From Dillenia suffruticosa (taxonomy: Eukaryota; Streptophyta; Magnoliopsida; Dilleniales; Dilleniaceae), in NCBI GenBank assembly GCA_033439265.1, contig JAVTVX010000010.1, forward strand, positions 6,634,001 to 6,698,000: 64,000 bases of DNA, given 5' to 3'. Below, one piece after another: positions 1-12,900 of this stretch; position 1 is the stretch's first letter; every line of letters begins with the position of its first letter. The notes beneath the pieces are model-generated. The model saw nothing but the letters and a program-made list of their open reading frames with translations. It had not been told where the DNA came from and did no database searches. Made by a program: the position numbers and the translations under genes.

Positions 1-1121
1 TTTCACAACTTTGTCACTAAACAATACAATGCAAATATAAAAATGTTTAGAATAGATAAGGGGGAGTACATGAATCATGCTTTTAGAGATTTGCTAAGAG
101 AAAAAAGAATAATTCACCAAATCTTATGTCTATAATCCCCGACAAAATGGTGTATGAAATTGCAAGAGCAATTATGTTCCATGCTAATGTACCTAAAATA
201 TTTTGGAGTGATATAGTTAACATTGCTACTCATCTCATTAATCAACTGCCAACCAAAATACTCCAAGGGAAATCTCCATTGGAGCTACTCACTAAGACCA
301 AACCAAACATTTATCATCTAAAAGTGTTTGGATGTATTGGCTACGTACATGTCCCAAAATAATTTAGGGACAAATTAGATAAAAAGGGCAAACATTGTAT
401 TTTCATAGGATATGGATCTTTTCAAAAGCGATATATATATTTTGATCCTTTGACTCATAAGATATACACATTGAAAGATGTTGTAGAAAATAAGTTTTAT
501 TTTGCAGATTTAAGTGAAAAGAAGACACCCGAAAAAGAAAATCTGCAAGTCTTTTGGTTTGCACCGCAACATGCAAGCAATCCCCCACACCAATCCAATA
601 GGGAGGAGAGTTTGGAGCAAAGGGGAGGGGAATTGAAACTTTCAACCAAAGGGAAGATGAAAACCCCTCCAACGCTGAAGGAAGTAGGGAGCAAGGAAGA
701 GATCAACCTCAAGATGACTCACCTATTCCAGAAGCTGAGGAGGAGTGTAGTGATCCACCCTGATCTCCGCCTCCTCTAGAAAGTCAACAAGGCTACTAAG
801 ACTTCCCCAATCTGAATAGATAAACTATAGAGTATATAACTCTAAGGTCTCATCCCATCCCTCAAAGGGCAAATCCAAGGGGGCTAATCTCCAAAATCTG
901 GTGGACGGAACTCCTGCGGTTCTTTCAACAAGATATTCATCTCTGAGGATGCACTACAATCTCACAAGAAAGCCAAGCATCCAGAAGTTGATTACCACTT
1001 CGTGCGCCAAAAGGAAGCAGTTTGCTGATATTTTCATCAAGAAAACTAAGATTAGTTAATTGCAAGATATCCTTGGCAAATTTGGCTCCATAGACTTTTA
1101 TTTGCCAAATTTGAGCGGGAA
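1..1121 (+). mobile_element. Copia element internal region, fragment (fossil)
   Basis: Conceptual translation of the first ~360 bases gives the end of a Copia integrase core (residues reading RIDKGGEYMN, then ARAIMF and GKSPLELL) followed by the conserved KVFGCIGYVHVP segment. Further on, bases 950-1060 read like the end of Copia RNase H (a DYHFVRQKE-like stretch, then a DIF-like stretch). The order integrase then RNase H fixes the plus-strand orientation. The element enters from outside the window, so its 5' part cannot be judged. It is clearly broken, with several lesions, and is followed by its 3' LTR. Lineage not resolved. Confidence 0.8.
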
Positions 1122-1390
1122 TATTGGAAATAAAAAGAAAAGTGATCCGATCAACAACTCTCAAGACTTCCACAAATTCAAGGGCCCAACTTAATCTCAA
1201 ACCCTTGAAGCTTTGGCATGCATGCCTTCCAACCTAATCTAGATATCTCAAAGCCCAAAAGAGAAGATAATTCAAGGCTCAAAGATACCCAAGAGGCTGC
1301 CCAATCTGCCTTGGCAGATTGGGCAAAACAATGCCCAAGACTAGATAAACTAGTCATTGTGTCTCCAACAACTAGTTTGGGTGCCTCTCT

Positions 1391-1428
<38 letters not shown>

Positions 1429-1887
1429 GCAAGCTAGCCTCCTCACTCTATAAATGTGTCTTTCTCATTTGTAGCATAGAGAATAATAACTAACATTTGT
1501 TGGCGTAAGTGGGAAGGATACTTTCGTTTCTTAAGCAAGTCGGGAGTTTGACTCCTCTTGGACACGAAAAAAAAATGTTGGGAGACCTCCCCTTCAAATG
1601 AGATCCAACAGTCAGATCAGTTCGAATTAGTCAGAGCGAAGTGTCGAATACCGAACGGTGGCCTAACCATAGGGACCAAAAAAAAAAAGAGAAAAATAGA
1701 GAAACAATCTTCTTCTCTTATGGAACAATCCTCTCCACTTCTTTTTCAATCTCTTTCGTAAAGAGCAATCGTCCTCTCTTTTGGGCAATCGTTCCATTAT
1801 CTTCTTGTAATATTTTATTCATAAGTTCAATGGAGAATCCTCATATTCTTTTCATCATTGTTGTTCTAAGATATCAAAATTTTAACA
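1122..1887 (+). repeat. Copia 3' LTR, split by a SINE
   Basis: This follows the RNase H remnant and a purine-rich stretch. It contains a CT microsatellite (about 1394-1424) and a TATA-like box (CTATAAATG near 1449), and it ends in AAAATTTTAACA. Its middle aligns by eye to the reverse complement of 2101-2547: both carry a CCCAATCTGCC-like block, an AGATTG-GCAAAA-like block and AAGGC...CCCAA runs. The start is approximate. A SINE sits inside it at 1484-1695. Confidence 0.65.
1484..1695 (+). repeat. tRNA-derived SINE with 8-bp target duplication
   Basis: The segment carries a pol III A-box-like TGGCGTAAGTGG at 1501-1512 and a B-box-like GAGTTTGACTCC about 30 bases later, as in tRNA-derived SINEs. 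A conserved body (GGGAGACCTCCCC ... CGGTGGCCTAACC) and an A-rich tail follow. ATAGAGAA occurs at 1476-1483 and again at 1696-1703, fitting a target-site duplication. Removing the segment rejoins the surrounding LTR. A second, more decayed copy lies at about 40046-40235. I recognise the SINE type but cannot name the family. Confidence 0.7.
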
Positions 1888-2100
1888 AGTAAAATATGAT
1901 GTCTAAAAGAAAAAGGCATATCAACAAGCATTTACTTGCCTTTGTGAGCTTAGTTTGCTAGATACTTCATTTTAATCCTTAAAAGACTATACGATGATAT
2001 AAAATTCATATTTTTAACTCATCAAACATCGTAAAATCCTAACTCATCAAACTTTATATCACTTGTACCAGATTTGAACATCCCAAAATTATAGAAAACT

Positions 2101-2547
2101 TGTTGTATTGATATCGAGGAACAATAGCACTGAAATTAACAAGAGATTTCTCTTTTGTGCTATGAAATAAATATTAAACAAACAAAGGGACAATTGACTA
2201 GAACAAGAGATATTGAAAGACACAAGAGAAGAGAGAGGAACGTCTTATTTATACAGAGAGAAAGCCAACTGGCTGTTAGAGAGGGAGATGAGGAGAGTTG
2301 CCTCTCCTAGCACGGCGAGTCCAATGGCTGGTTTTCTAGCCATTGGGCAGCATTTTGCACAATCTACCTTGGCGGATTGGGTAGTCCCTTGGGCCTCCTA
2401 GGCCTTGAATTATACTTTACTTTGGGCCTTGAGATGTTGAACCAGGTTGGAAATGAGGCACCAAAGTGAGATAGAGCAAGGCCCCTAGAGTCCTCAATGC
2501 CTTCTTGAGAAGTATTAAGTTGATTGCTTTCCTTTTGATTTTCAACA
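2101..2547 (-). repeat. Copia 3' LTR, same family as 1122-1887
   Basis: Read on the minus strand it begins TGTTGAAAATC directly after a Copia RNase H end and a purine-rich tract. It ends in GATATCAATACAACA, matching in style the end of the LTR at 1122-1887. A TATA-like box (TGTATAAATAAG on the minus strand) lies near 2250. The shared blocks with 1122-1887 show that both belong to one LTR family, in opposite orientation. Confidence 0.65.
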
Positions 2548-2770
2548 CTCGTCCTTAAATTTGATGAATAGATATCTATAAAGTTTGAGAATGTCTTGCA
2601 AATGATTAGCTGTTATTCCCTTGATAAAGATATCAACAAGTTGCTCATGACTTTTTTTATGAAGGGTGACTAGAGTCATCTTTGACTTTTTGGTGTATAA
2701 GTGGTGATCGATTTCAATGTGCTTGGTTTTTTCATGGAAGACCAGATTTGAAGCAATATGAATGACAGAC
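2548..2770 (-). mobile_element. Copia RNase H end, fragment (fossil)
   Basis: The minus-strand translation reads IHIASNLVFHEKTKHIEIDHH and later EQLVDIFIKG, the classic terminus of Copia RNase H. It adjoins the LTR at 2101-2547. Homology stops near 2770, so only the 3' tip of this element survives. The lineage cannot be resolved from this much sequence. Confidence 0.75.
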
Positions 2771-3773
2771 TATGTAGAAATAGTAGAGTGAGAAAACGAT
2801 TTGTATTATTTGGTGCGAGTATAATTATAGAGAAAAGATTGTGTATATATATATCCCAAACTCTAACACTAGTAGTAAAATATTTTATGAAATATACAAC
2901 AAATATGCTGTCAATATTCTCTAAACAGTGTTATAAAATTGGATTATATTGACAAATTATCGTGCTTCTTAAAATACATTGATAGACTATAGTCATACCT
3001 AAATTCAAGCCACAGAATAATCATACGTAAATTACATTGATTGAGAAAATATTAGCATGCACAAAAGAATAGTTTTACTTTTTAAAATTTTCTAGGTAAT
3101 TGTTGAATTTATAAGAATTTAATCACCATCTAACAATTAACATTTCTTATAAAATAGGATAATAAATGAATGAATAAAATAATAAAATAATTGATAATTA
3201 TTATATACTTTAATAAGCATCAATAACAACAAGAATCGTAAAAACTTCAGTCACTTTCAACCCTACTATTTTTTTTTTAGTTCAAACCTAGCCGGGGTGG
3301 CTGAACCCAATGCATGTCCAAGGATACTAGTCAAATCCCACTTGATTGTTTTGGCACCCTTCAAATCCATTCAGAATTATCAGCATTTTGATTATTTTTT
3401 TTCCAATTTTTATATGAAAGTTTATTGTAATCCATGCGATCGAACACCGCATGGGTAATCATTTCTGAAGCCATAGCAACTTCTTTATATATTAAAATGA
3501 TTTGGACATCTTTCAACTGAGAATCCACCTGAGATATTGATACAACGGCCAGAAGAAAATTTTGGCCAAGTTTATCCCAACCCCAACCCCACAAACCCAT
3601 CACCCCACATAAAAAAAGGCCAAATCGGTAGAATATAGTCTTTCAAAAAACTTGTATCCCGTTCTGGTTAATGGATATTGGATAAATTTGTTTATGACTT
3701 GAGGGTATATAGGGGAATTACAAAGACAAAATCAATTCAAGAGAAAAAAAAAAAAAAAAAAAATCTGCTAAGA
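2771..3773. other. AT-rich intergenic DNA
   Basis: No conserved coding sequence seen. The stretch contains the 3' flank of the asparaginase gene, an A-rich run near 3744-3763 and simple AT-rich sequence. Confidence 0.6.
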
Positions 3774-6700
3774 CTAGTAAGGTAAAGGCTGATTAGCAGC
3801 CTTAGGGACAACTGTGAACACCTTTACGTCATCGAGTTCATGGCTTTTAACAGAATACTGGAATGTCCATCCATGGCAAGCACCTGCATGTATTCCATTT
3901 TTGTTGACTGCAAAAATAGCTCCAACAAAGTTCGGATATTTCCTTGCAATTCGAGATATTGCATCCTCAGCTGCAAGCTTCGGCTCCATTCCCAGCCTCA
4001 TACTCTCCACAACTTGATAGCTGAAATCAGAGAAATCCCTCATTAGATCACATAAGATAAGAAGCCAATCAGAACATGTGCAGCAGTGTATTCCGCTTCA
4101 ATGGCATTCCGTTATCGCCTTTAATTAGCAAAGCTGAATGTCAGAGTAGAGCTTCACATACATCTTCAAAGATTGCATGACAAAGTCTATTTTAGATGAT
4201 CAAATGATCAACATGGTCTTGACAACTCAAAATAACCATTGCATAGTTATTCTTCGTTCGAGTATATTGCAACTTTGGGATTGTAATGTATCATGTTAAA
4301 AGCAACTGAAAAAGAAGATGAGACTCATGGAGCTTAAAGCACAGTAACCAGTCTAGCCAAGACACAACCGTATGCCTCCTAAAACATTGTGAGAAGCTCC
4401 ATATGGAGGACCTGTCGAGTGCAAGTATGGCTTGATGCTCATTTGTGACCGTATTAACTGGGCTATCACAATTGCTGGAATTTTGAACACCATTCTGTTT
4501 AACCGCTGAAATCCAATAAATACAGATCTCTCACATTTCACAGGCCAAGTAGGTAAATGACTGAGATCGATACCTAGGTTCAATTGAGTAAAAAAATTTT
4601 TTGACATGAACCATTTCAAATAAATGAACTATCAACCTCATTCTAGTTCCAACTAGGAAGAAAGCGAAGCTAAAATAGTAAATGCAATAAGCATAGAAGC
4701 ACTATGTTACCATGGTAGGAAGCGCATCATGATGTCACCATCTCCTGTTGCACCACAGGCACCAATCTCATCATCTGCATATGCTGAAGAACCCGCAATT
4801 GGTCCATCCCCAACCCTGATTCAAGCAAGATTTTCCACTCAGCCACTTCTGAGCTGTGTAAAAGCAAAAGATAGCATTCAACAACACCCAGGGTTTCTCC
4901 ACATAAGGCTTAATTTAATCTCGATAATTAACATTATTTCTACCCAGAAGATTATCTAACTTAAAGGTAAATATCTTGAACAAGAGCCTTCTATACTATC
5001 ATTTCAATTATAATAATAGGCCTAATTTCTCATACAAACTTTTCAAGACAGATTCACCTGGCTCAGAAGGTACTCAAGTATCTTTCAGGCTGCTGATTGC
5101 ACTTCCCTATTTCCACACTAGTCTTCTATGACCATCTCCATCAGAAGCAAGAAACCTATGACAAGTGAACCTTTGAAACCCCCCCCCCCCCCCCCCGACT
5201 TAATCCATTACACTAATTGGGAGTCACAGCATCAAGAACCCCCACTCATCATACTCTAACAGGATGATAATAAAGCAGATTTCATTTTCCAAATAATCCT
5301 ACAACAGTCAAGTGATTCAATGGCATTTTCCTGGCTTTACTGACATTATACAAGGGTCCATTTCACTTTCAATTCCATATGCAGACTATGTATGCCAAAT
5401 CAAACGTGACACCTATTCTTGTTTTGCAATGTCCAGACTCCAAATAGAGTCTTAACATCAAGTTTCAAGGAGCACAAAAGTTGGAGGTGCACTTGTATAT
5501 AGTCCTTAACTAAGCTCACCAATTTCAGATCACACTTTTAAATCAACTCTCTGGAAGCAAATCAATGGTACAAAAATAGAAATTAAGTTACAAAATAAAT
5601 AATTCAAATAATTAGGGTGCCAACTATTATAATTAGAAGTGAATTAAAACCAGAATATGAACGTAAGATAAGGCAAAGCTTGCTACTAAAATAAAAATGA
5701 TACATCCAAATCTTTAGATTAAGATATGGTATGACAACAGGGTACAGGTACGCATGGTTTAAACAAATCCTGAAATTGCATGGTAGGGTATCTATGGTTG
5801 AAAGAAAGCTATCAAATAAATCAATATGTAAATATTTGGTACGTGAAATTACAATCAGACGAATTTTGAAGTCTTTCTCTTATATTTCTTATTCTTATAT
5901 AATTTTTTTTGACCGTATATATATAAATAGATACATAATAGAAACAAATTTTTATATTATCATATAAAATATACCCATATCACACTCATATTCACATAAA
6001 TTGATAATAAATTTGAAATTGTCTTGTTCTGGAATAAAATATATATCTACACACTGAGGATGCTCCTATGTAAACACAGCTCCAGTGTTGGTGTTTAAGG
6101 TACTCAAGATAATTTTTTTAAGGCAAACGAGTATTTTAAAGTTTCTGCTGCCTTACCTGCCAGGGATCTTAAAAGTGGCTCCATTGGTGGATGTACCTAC
6201 AGCTATATGCCCCGTCTGTAAAAACAAATAAGAAATTAGAACAGGAGTATTAGAGTGGAGTTATGCAGTTATTGTTTACTTACTTTGTCAATAATGGCCA
6301 TTGAAATTGTGTCATGGTTAAAAACATCAACTTGAGGAGCTCCAGATATGCCATTACCCATTGCATTCGCCTTTGAACATGTCCCCTGAATCAGATTGCT
6401 GTTGTTGTCTGGACGGTAGGGGCCACAACCATTACTCGGTAAAACATTCTTCCAAAAATTAGGTTGGCACCGATTGGCTTTCCATTTTAACCATTTGTTG
6501 ATCGACTCTGACGAACTAAGGTTTGTGGGTCCTGGAAGACCCATTGAAATGGCAAAGGCTGAGGCCTTCTCTCCAACGAGCATAGTATGTCTGGTGTGTT
6601 GCATCACTAGCTTTGCAGCTTTAATTCCATCTTTCACATATCTCATGGCAGCAACCGCTCCAACTTCCATTGTTGCCTACATAAACCCATCATGAACGTG

Positions 6701-8210
6701 TGATAGATTGTCGAGTGGTGCTGATGAAACTAACATGCACAACATAATTGCAGATAATGATAGACTTGTGTCAATGGTGAGTACCCCATTCATAATGAGA
6801 GCATCAATGGTTGTTTCTCCATTCTCATCTGGACTTCCACCAGGCCCAACTGCTTGTTGAAAATCAAATTTAAGTTCTTTCCAACAAAGCAAACAAGCAG
6901 CAGGATACTTCTAGAAGCACCTAAACAAAGAAAATTTTGTGCAAAATCGAGGAACAGAAATCTCTAAGAATAAACTAGGATGAAATAAACGCTGATCTGA
7001 TCTATGACATTAGGAAGTCAATGACCATTTTTAAAATGATTACAGCAGCATCTTTTATGGGAATCTCTGAGGAAGTAAAAAGAGAAATAGACTTCACAAC
7101 CACAAGTTGTATACCATAACCAAGAAACACTAGGTTGATCAAATTACTAGGAATTACAGACTAAATTTTCTAACCACTCCAGTGATAAATTAAGTGGTTA
7201 AAAAATGTCCTTGCTGATGGAAGAAATATACACTACAGGTAAACCAACAGCAATATCTCTGCAGGTTAGCTTGATGTCACAAAGGAAAATTGCATGAGAT
7301 CAAGGTTATCATCAGCTTCATACGCAGTAAGCAAGTTCAGATCATAGACGGATGTGGATACTTGTTAGATAATTTGTGACGGGCCACAATAATTTGCTTC
7401 ATTGTTCCTTAAAATGATATCATTTTCGACTTGAAAATATCAACACTGTTAGGAACCCAAATTTCTTCAGTTGACCATTGCTAAAAGGGTGTAAATTTTG
7501 GATAATTTATCAACAAAATAAAAATAATAAAAAAAATCTATTGAGAATCTTGTTCCCGGAAAATAACAGATGACATAGAATAAAACCCAGATTTTTAAAT
7601 CTTTGATTTTACACTGCTGATAGTGTGAAGCTGGTTGATAAAGTTTAAACAACTTGACCGATGCCTAAACAGCTCCATACAAAACCAAAGCATAATTGCT
7701 AAATTTAAGCTAGTTAGAGTGATAAGAGGGAGTTAGAATAAAGATATACAAATAGGATCAGTAAGTAAAAAAGGGTAAAGGCTAGAGAGAGGACCAACCA
7801 GTGCCATCACATCTGAGCTCCTCACAAGCAGAACATCCCTCAACAACAGCATCTTCAGAGGATAGCCCACTTTCAATACCCCTCCAAGCTGCCCTAACAG
7901 CTTCCTTGAATGGCCATGTGCTCACTATCAATGGGAATTTCCACAAATTCCCAACTTCATCCCCAAATGCCTGATTTCATATAATCAATACAAGGGAGAG
8001 AAATATTAGCAGAAATTCAAAGACACAAACTAATTTTGGATAATTAGAAAAGAAAAGGAGATGTTCACACCACAAACTAAGGAGGAATTTAAATGGAATT
8101 GAATGACATCCAGGAAAAAAGTGTGAAAAAACATGAAATTGAGCAGGAAATACCATGGAGAATGAAATCAGGATGAAGAAAAGTTTGACATGCATGCTGC
8201 TTGTAGCCAT
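3774..8210 (-). CDS. N4-(beta-N-acetylglucosaminyl)-L-asparaginase / asparaginase 3-like (Ntn hydrolase)
   Basis: Seven exons on the minus strand, joined by GT-AG introns whose phases all agree: 8210-8154, 7970-7799, 6849-6785, 6676-6284, 6215-6157, 4815-4711 and 4020-3774. The sum is 1098 bases, or 365 residues plus stop, close to what I recall for the Arabidopsis homologue (about 360). Exon 1 encodes a signal-peptide-like start ([19 protein letters not shown]), so a secretory or vacuolar location is likely. Family landmarks are [52 protein letters not shown] and [10 protein letters not shown]. In this N-terminal nucleophile family the chain cleaves itself before the Thr of HDT (about residue 221 here), and that Thr then hydrolyses glycosyl-Asn or isoaspartyl bonds. 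All key motifs are present, so the gene looks functional. The exon 2 donor reads G|GTTGGT, canonical only in its GT. Exon boundaries are my reading and have not been checked against transcripts. Confidence 0.9.
5179..5196. repeat. poly-C run in an asparaginase intron
   Basis: A homopolymer of 18 C (G on the coding strand) inside the intron between the exons at 6157-6215 and 4711-4815. No function is implied. Confidence 0.9.
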
Positions 8211-8547
8211 GGGATCTCTCTCTCTCTCTCTCCCCCACCCCCCTCTCTTCCCTCGTAATATTTCGACCTCTTTCGTTTCGTTGGCTGTTTATAAGTCACT
8301 TTTACCTACGTATTTTGCCATTGAAGGCGAGAGGCAAAAGTGGGCCAGTCTGGATCCTACAAACTGCGTTTCAAAAGGGCCTGGCCTAATGCTTCGGTAA
8401 AGCCCCAAACATGATATAGAAGAAACAAATGTGGCACACATCTGATTTGATTTTTATTTTACCATTTATTAATTCGGGTTAAACGTGACGACCCGACGCT
8501 AATCAAAGACTAATTAACAGGTTGTTCATTATTTGTTGATAGTTCAC
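8211..8547 (-). promoter_or_regulatory. asparaginase 5' leader and promoter region
   Basis: The minus strand has a TATA-like TTATAAA at 8288-8294, about 80 bases before the start codon at 8210. The leader between them holds a GA microsatellite (CT on the plus strand, 8216-8240) and a G-rich run. The LTR of the neighbouring Gypsy element starts about 255 bases beyond the TATA-like box, so the native upstream region is short. The TATA assignment is by position and sequence only. Confidence 0.5.
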
Positions 8548-9342
8548 TCATGGTACACGGTTCCACAGGTTATTACCATAAAGTTTTAACATATCCGTAA
8601 TCATAAAATCTACAAATCACTAAGCAATGCCTTAGTAAACACCACTAAGCGGTCTCTTGGTGGCTATTTTACTTCTCTCTACATGTTGGCCCGGTCATTC
8701 TCTCTTGATACATTTTGCTCAATCAACCCTTTGATCTTTTGACCTTTCAACCTCTTGATCTCTTCGGTCACTATAGATATAATTCTTATTATGTGATGGG
8801 TTTAAATCATGATTATCCGATAATGAAAATTTTTTTTAACAAATTTAAACCTTTATTAATTTGATACGAATCTATTGTGATTTCACCCGATTATGAAATA
8901 AATCTCTTAGCAACTAAGACTCCTTAGATTTCCGTGACAACAATGGAAACTTTTCTACTCCAAAGGACTCCAAAATCTATAGAAAGTTTATAATTATGAT
9001 TCTTGTAATTTTTAAGATAATTAGGGTTTGTACACCCCTAATCGCATACAAAACTCATCATACATGCTATATATGCTATGCAAAAATAATCTCTAGGTAC
9101 GCACTCTTTACTATATACTTTGCATATAGCACACAGAGATTACACACGGTTCAAATTCTTTCAGTTTTTCATTCCCTCTTACAGCTCTTTCTGACATGAG
9201 CGTCGGAGCTTCCTCCGACAAAGCCACCTCTAGTAGGTTTTTGCAAATCTCCTCATCTAAGATGACCCGGTGGATACGACATCACCGGTTCCCCATTCGA
9301 GCTAGAAGGATAGTTTACCATGTAGTCAAAATTAGTTTCAAT
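8548..9342 (+). repeat. 5' LTR of the Tat-like Gypsy element
   Basis: The segment starting TCATGGTAC aligns by eye with 17063 onward (TGATGGTAC). Both share blocks such as CATTTTGCTCA, TTTGACCTTTCAACC-like and GATTATCC-AATAATGAA. The later part (AACAAATTTAAA, GATACGAATC, ACAACAATG) aligns with 34440-34555 beyond the inserted Copia. The 3' boundary is approximate and set by the primer-like TTGGCACCGTT. Confidence 0.65.
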
Positions 9343-9634
9343 AGATTGGCACCGTTCATAAGAATGACTGATTGATTAACTCAAGGAAGTTTATGCCCTA
9401 TTTCTCTTATCAACAGTCACTAAAAAGAAGAAAACTGACAATTGGTTTCAATAATGATGACCTAAAATGGGTCGACCCGAGCCAACATGACCCTTGGTCA
9501 TCACTATCAAAATAAAACCAATACATCGTGAAGAAAGTCTTTGTTGATCAAGGGGCAGACTGCGATCTTCTCATTAAAGCACCATCTTCCAAATGGGTTT
9601 CCACTGAACACATTTTCAACCTTCTACCAGGCCT

Positions 9635-9958
9635 TTGAAAAGACTTTCAAATGAATGGTTGCATCCTGAGGGCACTATTTTGCTCCCTATAACCCTAGGG
9701 ACGCCACCCAACCATACTACTGTCGTGACCACCTTCAATGTGGTCAAACTGTCATCCTTCTATAATGCCATCTTGGACTATCCCAGTCTAAACGGTTTAG
9801 AAGTCTTACCATACATCAAACATATGAAGAATAAGTTTAGAATGCCTCTAGGCATCGTAACACTCACTTGCAACCCTGATCCCCAAAACACCTCCGTGTC
9901 AAAGAAGGGAAGGAAGAATCTCACTATAAACACCATGGAATTCGGAGACAATGTTTAA
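9635..9958 (+). mobile_element. Gypsy protease-end piece (fossil)
   Basis: The 107-residue frame contains GTPPNHTTVVTTFNVVKL, FYNAILDYPSLNGLE and KMPLGIV-like text. This matches the region just after the active site of Tat-type Gypsy proteases, where the usual wording is YNAILGRPTLN. It is part of the element at 8548-34560 and lies in the expected position before reverse transcriptase. Confidence 0.7.
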
Positions 9959-9959
9959 C

Positions 9960-12900
9960 AAGCTGCCAAACCTAAGTCTGGTGAAGTGGTAATTGAGATC
10001 GAGATCAGGGATGTTCTTGGTCAGACAGTTCAAATCGAAACCCATCTCCCGGCACCTTTTCGAGATGCCATAACCGAGTGCCTATGATGATACTCTAACA
10101 TCTTCGCATGGTCACCCGAAGACATGCTAGGAATACACTCCTTGGTAATCATACACAAATTAACAGTAGATTCCAGTCACAGGCCTGTAAAGCAGAAGAA
10201 GAGGGTGTTCACATTAGAACGCTAACGAGCAATACAAGAGGAGGTGCAATAGCTTCTATTAGCAAATTTAATCAAGGAAGTAAAATACCTAGAATGGTTG
10301 GTGACTGTGATCATGGTGAAGAAAACGAATGGTAAGGGAAGAATGTGTGTCGACTTTATCAACCTCAATAAGGCATAGCTAAAGGATAGCTACTCACTTC
10401 TGAACATTGATAAACCCATAGACAATTCATTAGGAAATTAGCTCCTAAGTTTTATGGATGCGTACTTGGGTTACAACCAAGTTCACATGGCCTTAGAGGA
10501 CGAAAAGAAGACGAGTTTTATTACAGAATTCAATACCTACTACTATAACGTTATGTCATTCAGTCTTAAGAATGATAGGGCAACCTTCCAACACTTAGTC
10601 AACAAAGTTTTTAGCGAATAACTTAGAAGGAATGTCGAAACCTATGTGGATGACATGCTCGTCAAGAGCACTAACCTGGGGGGCTACGTAAAAGATCCTA
10701 AGGAAACGTTTCAAACACTATAGAAACTATAACATGAAACTGAATTCAACTAATTGTACTTTTGGAATCACTTTAGGTAAGTTCTTGGACTTCTTGATCA
10801 CCAATCGAGGGATCGAAACAAATCCGGAAAAGATTCAAGCAATTTTAGACATGGCTCCCTGCCTAGAACAGTGAAGGAGATGCAACTCCTTACTAGACAA
10901 ATCGTGGCCTTAAGTCGGTTTATGTCAAATGTGGTAGAAAGGTACAAGACCTTCTTCAATGCCCTAAAGAAGTCCCAGAAATTTGCATGGGCACCCAAGT
11001 GTCAAGTGGCTTTCGACAAAATCAAGGAATACCTCTCGTCACCACCTCTCCTCTCTCGACCTATCCCTAGTAAGAAATTCTACCTTTACTTATCTGCATC
11101 TAGTCGAACTCTAAGTTCTGTGCTCATGAGACAGGATGCTACTATACAAAGACCCATATATATTATGTCAATGGGGTGTTTCAAGAGTCAGAAATTAATT
11201 ATAGTTCCATCGTGAAGGTGGCATTCGCTTTCATCATAACCGCTTAGCACTTTTGTCCCTACTTTCATGCATACACAATTGTGATACTAACCGACCAGCC
11301 TTTCAAGTCAATCTTAGAGAAAAAAGTCACCTTGGGTCACCTTATCAAGTGGAGCATCAAGCTCAGAAGTTTGACATTGAGTATCAACCAAAACCTGCCA
11401 TCAAAAGTCAAGCCCTAGTCGACTTCATTCTCGAGTGTACCTTCCCAAATCCTGTCGAGCCAACCATCAACAACCCTTTAGAAGGATGGTCGATTCCAGT
11501 GTGGACCTTACGTGTAGATGGTTCCTCCAACTGATCGGGGAGCAAAGCCGAACTCATCCTAGTGGATCCCAAAGACTTCAAAGCAGAATATGTACTTTGA
11601 TTCGACTTTGAAGTCACCAACATCTAGGCTAAGTATGGAGCACTATTGATAGGTCTGCAAATCGTGATACTATTGGGAGCTTGGGACATCTGGGTTTTAA
11701 CTGAAAACTAGCGCAAATCGAGGGAATGTATGAAACTAAAGAACCAATGATGGTAAAATACCTTTCCAAACTTCAGGAAATAATGAATAAATTCAACAAA
11801 GTTGACATACAATAGATTTTCAAATCTAAAAATGTTAGGGCAGACATGCTCACTAAGCTCGCAAGCTCGGACTCTGTCGCTACTAGCTATATAGTCAATG
11901 TTGAGAGCCTTCCTTACCTGAGTATTGACGAACCGAAGCAAATCTTGACAACCGATGGCTCACAAAGCTAGAAAGATCCAATCCAGACCTATCTCAGAAG
12001 CGTTCAACTACCTGATTCCCCATAGGAAGCAGTAAGGATCAAGTGCAAAGTCATACATTATGTCATTATTGATGGAGCACTCTACAAGAAATCATTCACT
12101 CATCCCTATCTCAAGTGCTTAACACCTGAGAAATAAGATTATGTTCTTAGAAAAATCCATAAACGAATATACGGTAATTATTTGGGTGCTAGAAACTTAG
12201 CCAATAGGCCTTTAAATCAAGGATTCTTTTGGCCCACTATGAGAGCTGACGTGGAAGATTATATCAAAAGATGTGATAAATGCAAACACTTCTCCTCGAT
12301 GCCTCATCAACCCTCATCCGAGTTATGTCTACTCGCAAGTTCATGACCACTCGCACAGTGTGGGATGGACATATTGGGACCATTTCACCAGACCACTGGG
12401 CAACAGAAGTTCCCTATCGTCACCATCGACTACTTCACTAAGTGGGTGGAAGCCGAACCACTAACCCAAATTACAACCGGTAAAATCCAAGTATTCGTAT
12501 GAATGCCCATTATCACCATGTGTAGCCTATCCCATGTACTAGTCACCAATAATGGCAAATAGCTTGACAATGAAAACTTCAGGGAATTCTGCTGTAAGTT
12601 AGAAATATAGCACCACTTGACCTCTATTGCCTATCCACAAGCCAACGACCTTGCCAAAGTGACCAATTGAATAATCCTCTAAAGACTTAAGACAGCACTG
12701 GATGAAGCGAAGGGTCGTTGGGTAGACAAGCTCTATGGAATCCTCTAAGCCTACCGAGCTACCCCAGAATTGCCATAGAGAAAACACCAATCAGCCTCAC
12801 CTACGGATATGAAATGGTCTTACCATGGAGATAAGAATCCATTTGCTACGCATAAACCAATACGAGCCAAAGTCAAATGAGCCTGTGTTGTGCGAACGAT

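Noticed and set aside
3814-4046. Plus-strand frames over the last asparaginase exon
   Set aside because: They are antisense shadows of the exon, whose minus-strand translation matches the family.
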